Source of the DNA: Phycisphaerales bacterium
GTDB taxonomy: Bacteria; Planctomycetota; Phycisphaerae; Tepidisphaerales; Tepidisphaeraceae
Assembly (NCBI GenBank): GCA_020847545.1
Contig: JADLBV010000053.1
Coordinates: 1 to 34,495 of the forward strand
Direction: 5' to 3'
DNA length: 34,495 nucleotides
How positions within the stretch are numbered: position 1 is the first letter of the stretch; each line of letters begins with the position of its first letter. Below, in pieces: positions 31,935 to 34,495 of the stretch. The notes beneath the pieces were generated by a model, which did no database searches, was not told where the DNA came from, and was given only the letters and a program-made list of their open reading frames with translations. The translations under genes were made by a program, and so were the position numbers.

Positions 31935-34495
31935 ATGACCATGATTGCGAAAATGTATGTGATGGGCCTAGCGGCGCTGGGCGCCATGACATCGCTGGCA
32001 GCTCTGGCGGCCGCACAACCGGCGGCACCGAAGATTATTGTTCCCAAATGCGATAAACCGCCCGTGATCGACGGCAGAATCGAGCCAGGGGAATGGCAAC
32101 ATGCGGCGGCGATGAGTGGATTCACCGACCTGTCCACCGGCCAGCTTGATGCCCGTCAGGTGGTGGCTTACATCACCTATGATGACGCCAAGTTGTACAT
32201 GGCATTCGACCTTCCGATTTATCCCAAGGGGGCGAAGCTTGTGGCCAATCGCACCACCCGCGACACAGGCGGCTGGAGCGGAGATGACGTGCTGGAACTG
32301 CTGCTGGATCCCTTCCGCGGCAAGTACAAGAACGAGGAGAGCTATTTTCAGTTCATGGGCAATTCCGCCAACGTTGTGCTGTTTGACCAGGCCGAGACGC
32401 CGGGGCTGGGTCTGTATAACCGCATGGAATGGAACGGCCGATGGGATTACAAGAACACGACCTCCGGGGATCACTGGTACAGCGAGCTGTCGGTTCCGTT
32501 GAAGGATCTGGGCATTGATCAGATCAAGGATGGGTCACAGTGGCTGGTCGATTTCTCCCGCACCTGGGGCATCAAGCCGGGATGGACCACGCTTTCCCCC
32601 GTAGCCCACGTATTGAACGTCTCCGGCGGCGGCGCGGAGTTGGTCTTTCAGTCCGATGCGCCGGCCGCACGTCTCTTGGGCGTGGAGCCGCTGTTGCAGG
32701 GACGTTTTGGCGCATCGGGAGAGCTGGTCAACGGCAGTGTCGCGCGTGAGGTAACGATTGTCGGACGGGTGGTCGGTTCCGATGGCAAGGAAATCGCCGT
32801 CAAACGGTTGAATTTTCATGCCGCGCCCGATCAGGTGATTCCATTTTCCTTCGATGAAGCCGCCAATCTCGCCGAAAAGAATGTGTTTCATCTCAGTATC
32901 GGTAGCGCCGATGGCAAGACGATCTGGCAGGAGATTGCCGTACCCTTTCTAAAGACGACAGCGCCTCCGATATTTCCGGAAGTGGTTCGCAAGAAATTCA
33001 TCCTGGATATCCGTTATCTTCCATCGTTACAGAAGCTCTGGATCGACAAACTCGACTTCGGCAATCTGCCTGACCGATCGTCGGTGAAGACCATTCGTCT
33101 GAGTGTCCTGAAAGACGGCAAATCACTGGCCAGCCAGATGGCGCCTTTCACTGGAACATCCGTCGATAATGTCGCCGTGCCGATTCCGAACGTCGTGACC
33201 ACCGAAGGCGATTATCGCATTAAGGCGGAGCTTCTTGATGGAGACGGCGGGGAGTTGGTGACCGAGCAAAAGACGTTCTGGTGGAAACCTTATCCGTTCG
33301 CGACTTCACTCGTCCCGAAACCGACGGGCATTCTCCCGCCGTTTACACCGATTCGGCAGGATGGCCATGCGATTTCAGTCATCGGGCGTACTTACACGCT
33401 CAATGATCTGGGGTTGTTCGATCAAATCACGGCCGGGCAATTGGAGCCGACCGTCGGCGGGGCGGTTGAGTCGATACTGGATCGACCGATGACGATACAC
33501 GCGCGGCAAAATGGCGGTCAGCCGACAGTGGTTGAGCCGGTGGGTGAGCTGGCGACGATTCACAGCGACACGATGCAAGTCGTCACGCAAGCACACGGCA
33601 GGCTGGACCAGGTCGCGCTGACGATCACCAATAAAATCGAGTACGACGGCCTGTCGTGGATCGAGTTGACACTGGATCCCGCCCGTCCGACGAAACTGGA
33701 TGGCTTGTATCTCGAAATTCCGATCCGCGAGGATCAGGCGACGTTGCTGCATGAAGTCACCGATTCCATCCGTCGGGTGTTTGCCGGTCATACTCCGGCG
33801 GGCAAGGGGACCGTCTGGGACAGCGGCAGGCTGCTGAATACATCGGGATTGATCGGCAATTTCAAACCGATGTACTGGCTGGGCAACGAAGATCGCGGCC
33901 TCTGCTGGTTTGGTGAATCGGATAAGGGCTGGTCGCTGGATGAGAAGCTGCCCGCCTTGCAAGTCATCCGGGATGGCGGCGAGGTGATGCTGCGGGTTAA
34001 TTTCGTCAACAAGGCATTCCTGCTGGACAAACCCCGCACGATCGCTTTCGGCATTCAGGCGACGCCCGTCAAGCCGATGCCCAGTGGCTGGCGAGGTTGG
34101 GTGGGGCCGTATTCCAAGGCCGAGCATAAAGACCTGACCTATTTCAATTTCTCTCCCGTCGCCGGACAGGTCCCCACATATGCCGCAACCCCCAACGCGC
34201 CCTATCCCGCCGAGTATGAAAAGGCGAAGGAGGCGATGGACAAGCTGCGCGATGATGGATGCATCCCTTTCCTGTACGAGGTCATGCTGGGCATGGGTGT
34301 AAGTTATCCCGAGGCCGAAGCCTACCGCGGCGAATGGATCCGTGCTTCCTATATCGGCGCGGGTAGCTATGTGAATTTCCGGGTCGAGACATTGCGGGAT
34401 TACCTCAAGCAATGCGGCCTGTTTACCTTTTACGAAGACAACTGCTACCTCATCCCGATCAAAGATCCCGCGTTGGGGTCTGGCTATGTGCGGGA
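31935..34495 (+). CDS. Large secreted glycoside-hydrolase-like protein with CBM9-like N-terminus (cut by window edge)
   Basis: At least 853 residues, open to the right edge. The N-terminus MTMIAKMYVMGLAALGAMTS with LAALAAAQPAAPK is a signal peptide. Residues about 35-215 form a CBM9/DOMON-like domain (PPVIDGRIEPGEWQHAAAMS; DDVLELLLDP; YSELSVPLKDLG). After beta-rich linkers, the region from about 450 onward (FKPMYWLGNEDRGLCWFGES; AFGIQATPVKPMPSGWRGW; LFTFYEDNCYL) matches the pattern of large planctomycete proteins of the DUF6067 type, which are distant glycosidase relatives near GH123. Catalytic residues cannot be named. The ATG at 31935 has only a weak ribosome binding site. It would act outside the cytoplasm with the LamG protein encoded just upstream. 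Confidence 0.85.
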   Translation, partial: MTMIAKMYVMGLAALGAMTSLAALAAAQPAAPKIIVPKCDKPPVIDGRIEPGEWQHAAAMSGFTDLSTGQLDARQVVAYITYDDAKLYMAFDLPIYPKGAKLVANRTTRDTGGWSGDDVLELLLDPFRGKYKNEESYFQFMGNSANVVLFDQAETPGLGLYNRMEWNGRWDYKNTTSGDHWYSELSVPLKDLGIDQIKDGSQWLVDFSRTWGIKPGWTTLSPVAHVLNVSGGGAELVFQSDAPAARLLGVEPLLQGRFGASGELVNGSVAREVTIVGRVVGSDGKEIAVKRLNFHAAPDQVIPFSFDEAANLAEKNVFHLSIGSADGKTIWQEIAVPFLKTTAPPIFPEVVRKKFILDIRYLPSLQKLWIDKLDFGNLPDRSSVKTIRLSVLKDGKSLASQMAPFTGTSVDNVAVPIPNVVTTEGDYRIKAELLDGDGGELVTEQKTFWWKPYPFATSLVPKPTGILPPFTPIRQDGHAISVIGRTYTLNDLGLFDQITAGQLEPTVGGAVESILDRPMTIHARQNGGQPTVVEPVGELATIHSDTMQVVTQAHGRLDQVALTITNKIEYDGLSWIELTLDPARPTKLDGLYLEIPIREDQATLLHEVTDSIRRVFAGHTPAGKGTVWDSGRLLNTSGLIGNFKPMYWLGNEDRGLCWFGESDKGWSLDEKLPALQVIRDGGEVMLRVNFVNKAFLLDKPRTIAFGIQATPVKPMPSGWRGWVGPYSKAEHKDLTYFNFSPVAGQVPTYAATPNAPYPAEYEKAKEAMDKLRDDGCIPFLYEVMLGMGVSYPEAEAYRGEWIRASYIGAGSYVNFRVETLRDYLKQCGLFTFYEDNCYLIPIKDPALGSGYVR

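Noticed and set aside
33375-34412. 345-codon minus-strand open frame at the right edge
   Set aside because: It is the shadow of the large secreted plus-strand gene; that frame is open over the whole edge and keeps glycosidase-like motifs.
1-34495. Mobile element, CRISPR array, tRNA or rRNA genes
   Set aside because: No transposase, integrase, repeated spacer pattern or recognisable structural RNA was seen; the only long repeat is the 152-bp pair.

Overview
The window looks like part of a chromosome of a planctomycete, most likely of the Phycisphaerae or a related class (inference). Three signs support this: PEP-CTERM proteins ending in a VPEPAS motif, a hydrophobic stretch and an Arg cluster; a prepilin-like protein with an [24 protein letters not shown] segment split by its processing site; and many large carbohydrate-active enzymes, each with a local regulator. 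No rRNA, tRNA, CRISPR array, transposase or integrase was seen. The whole window reads as one carbohydrate-use region.

Layout. (1) 1-6018, minus strand: prepilin-like protein, PEP-CTERM protein, a 1279-residue secreted glycosidase-like protein, and the start of a DapA/NanA-type aldolase cut by the left edge. (2) 6492-9984, plus strand: a GH78-like alpha-L-rhamnosidase and a LacI-type regulator. (3) 10030-10893, minus strand: an AraC-type regulator. It is divergent from (4) 11121-21676, plus strand, a nine-gene operon with small gaps or ATGA overlaps: alpha/alpha-barrel protein, MDR dehydrogenase, alpha/beta hydrolase, sialidase-fold protein, D-2-hydroxyacid dehydrogenase-like protein, sugar isomerase/epimerase, SGNH hydrolase, amidohydrolase, and a second GH78-like protein. 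(5) 21677-22174: decayed coding sequence. (6) 28398-22175, minus strand: HpcH/HpaI-type aldolase, ROK regulator, PhyH dioxygenase, acetamidase/formamidase, a second sialidase-fold protein and a UroD-family protein. (7) 28799-34495, plus strand: GntR/LacI-type regulator, PEP-CTERM protein, a duplicated regulator tail, a LamG protein, and a large secreted protein cut by the right edge.

How the genes may work together (inference). The secreted proteins of (1) and (7) would bind and trim a polysaccharide outside the cytoplasm. The enzymes of (2), (4) and (6) lack signal peptides, so they would finish oligosaccharides inside. They would then oxidise, isomerise, hydrolyse and cleave unusual sugars, with retro-aldol steps by the HpcH- and DapA-type aldolases. 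Rhamnose-containing glycans are suggested by the two GH78-like enzymes. No transporter, sulfatase, sugar kinase or sugar-acid dehydratase is visible, so the pathway must be completed elsewhere.

The most unusual features are: a 152-bp near-perfect direct repeat (149/152) flanking a PEP-CTERM gene exactly 1100 bp apart, made of the 3' end of the regulator gene; a pair of perfect 8-bp direct repeats 21 bp apart between the AraC gene and the nine-gene operon; a probably leaderless ROK regulator whose promoter spacer holds a palindrome; and several family enzymes with altered active-site residues.
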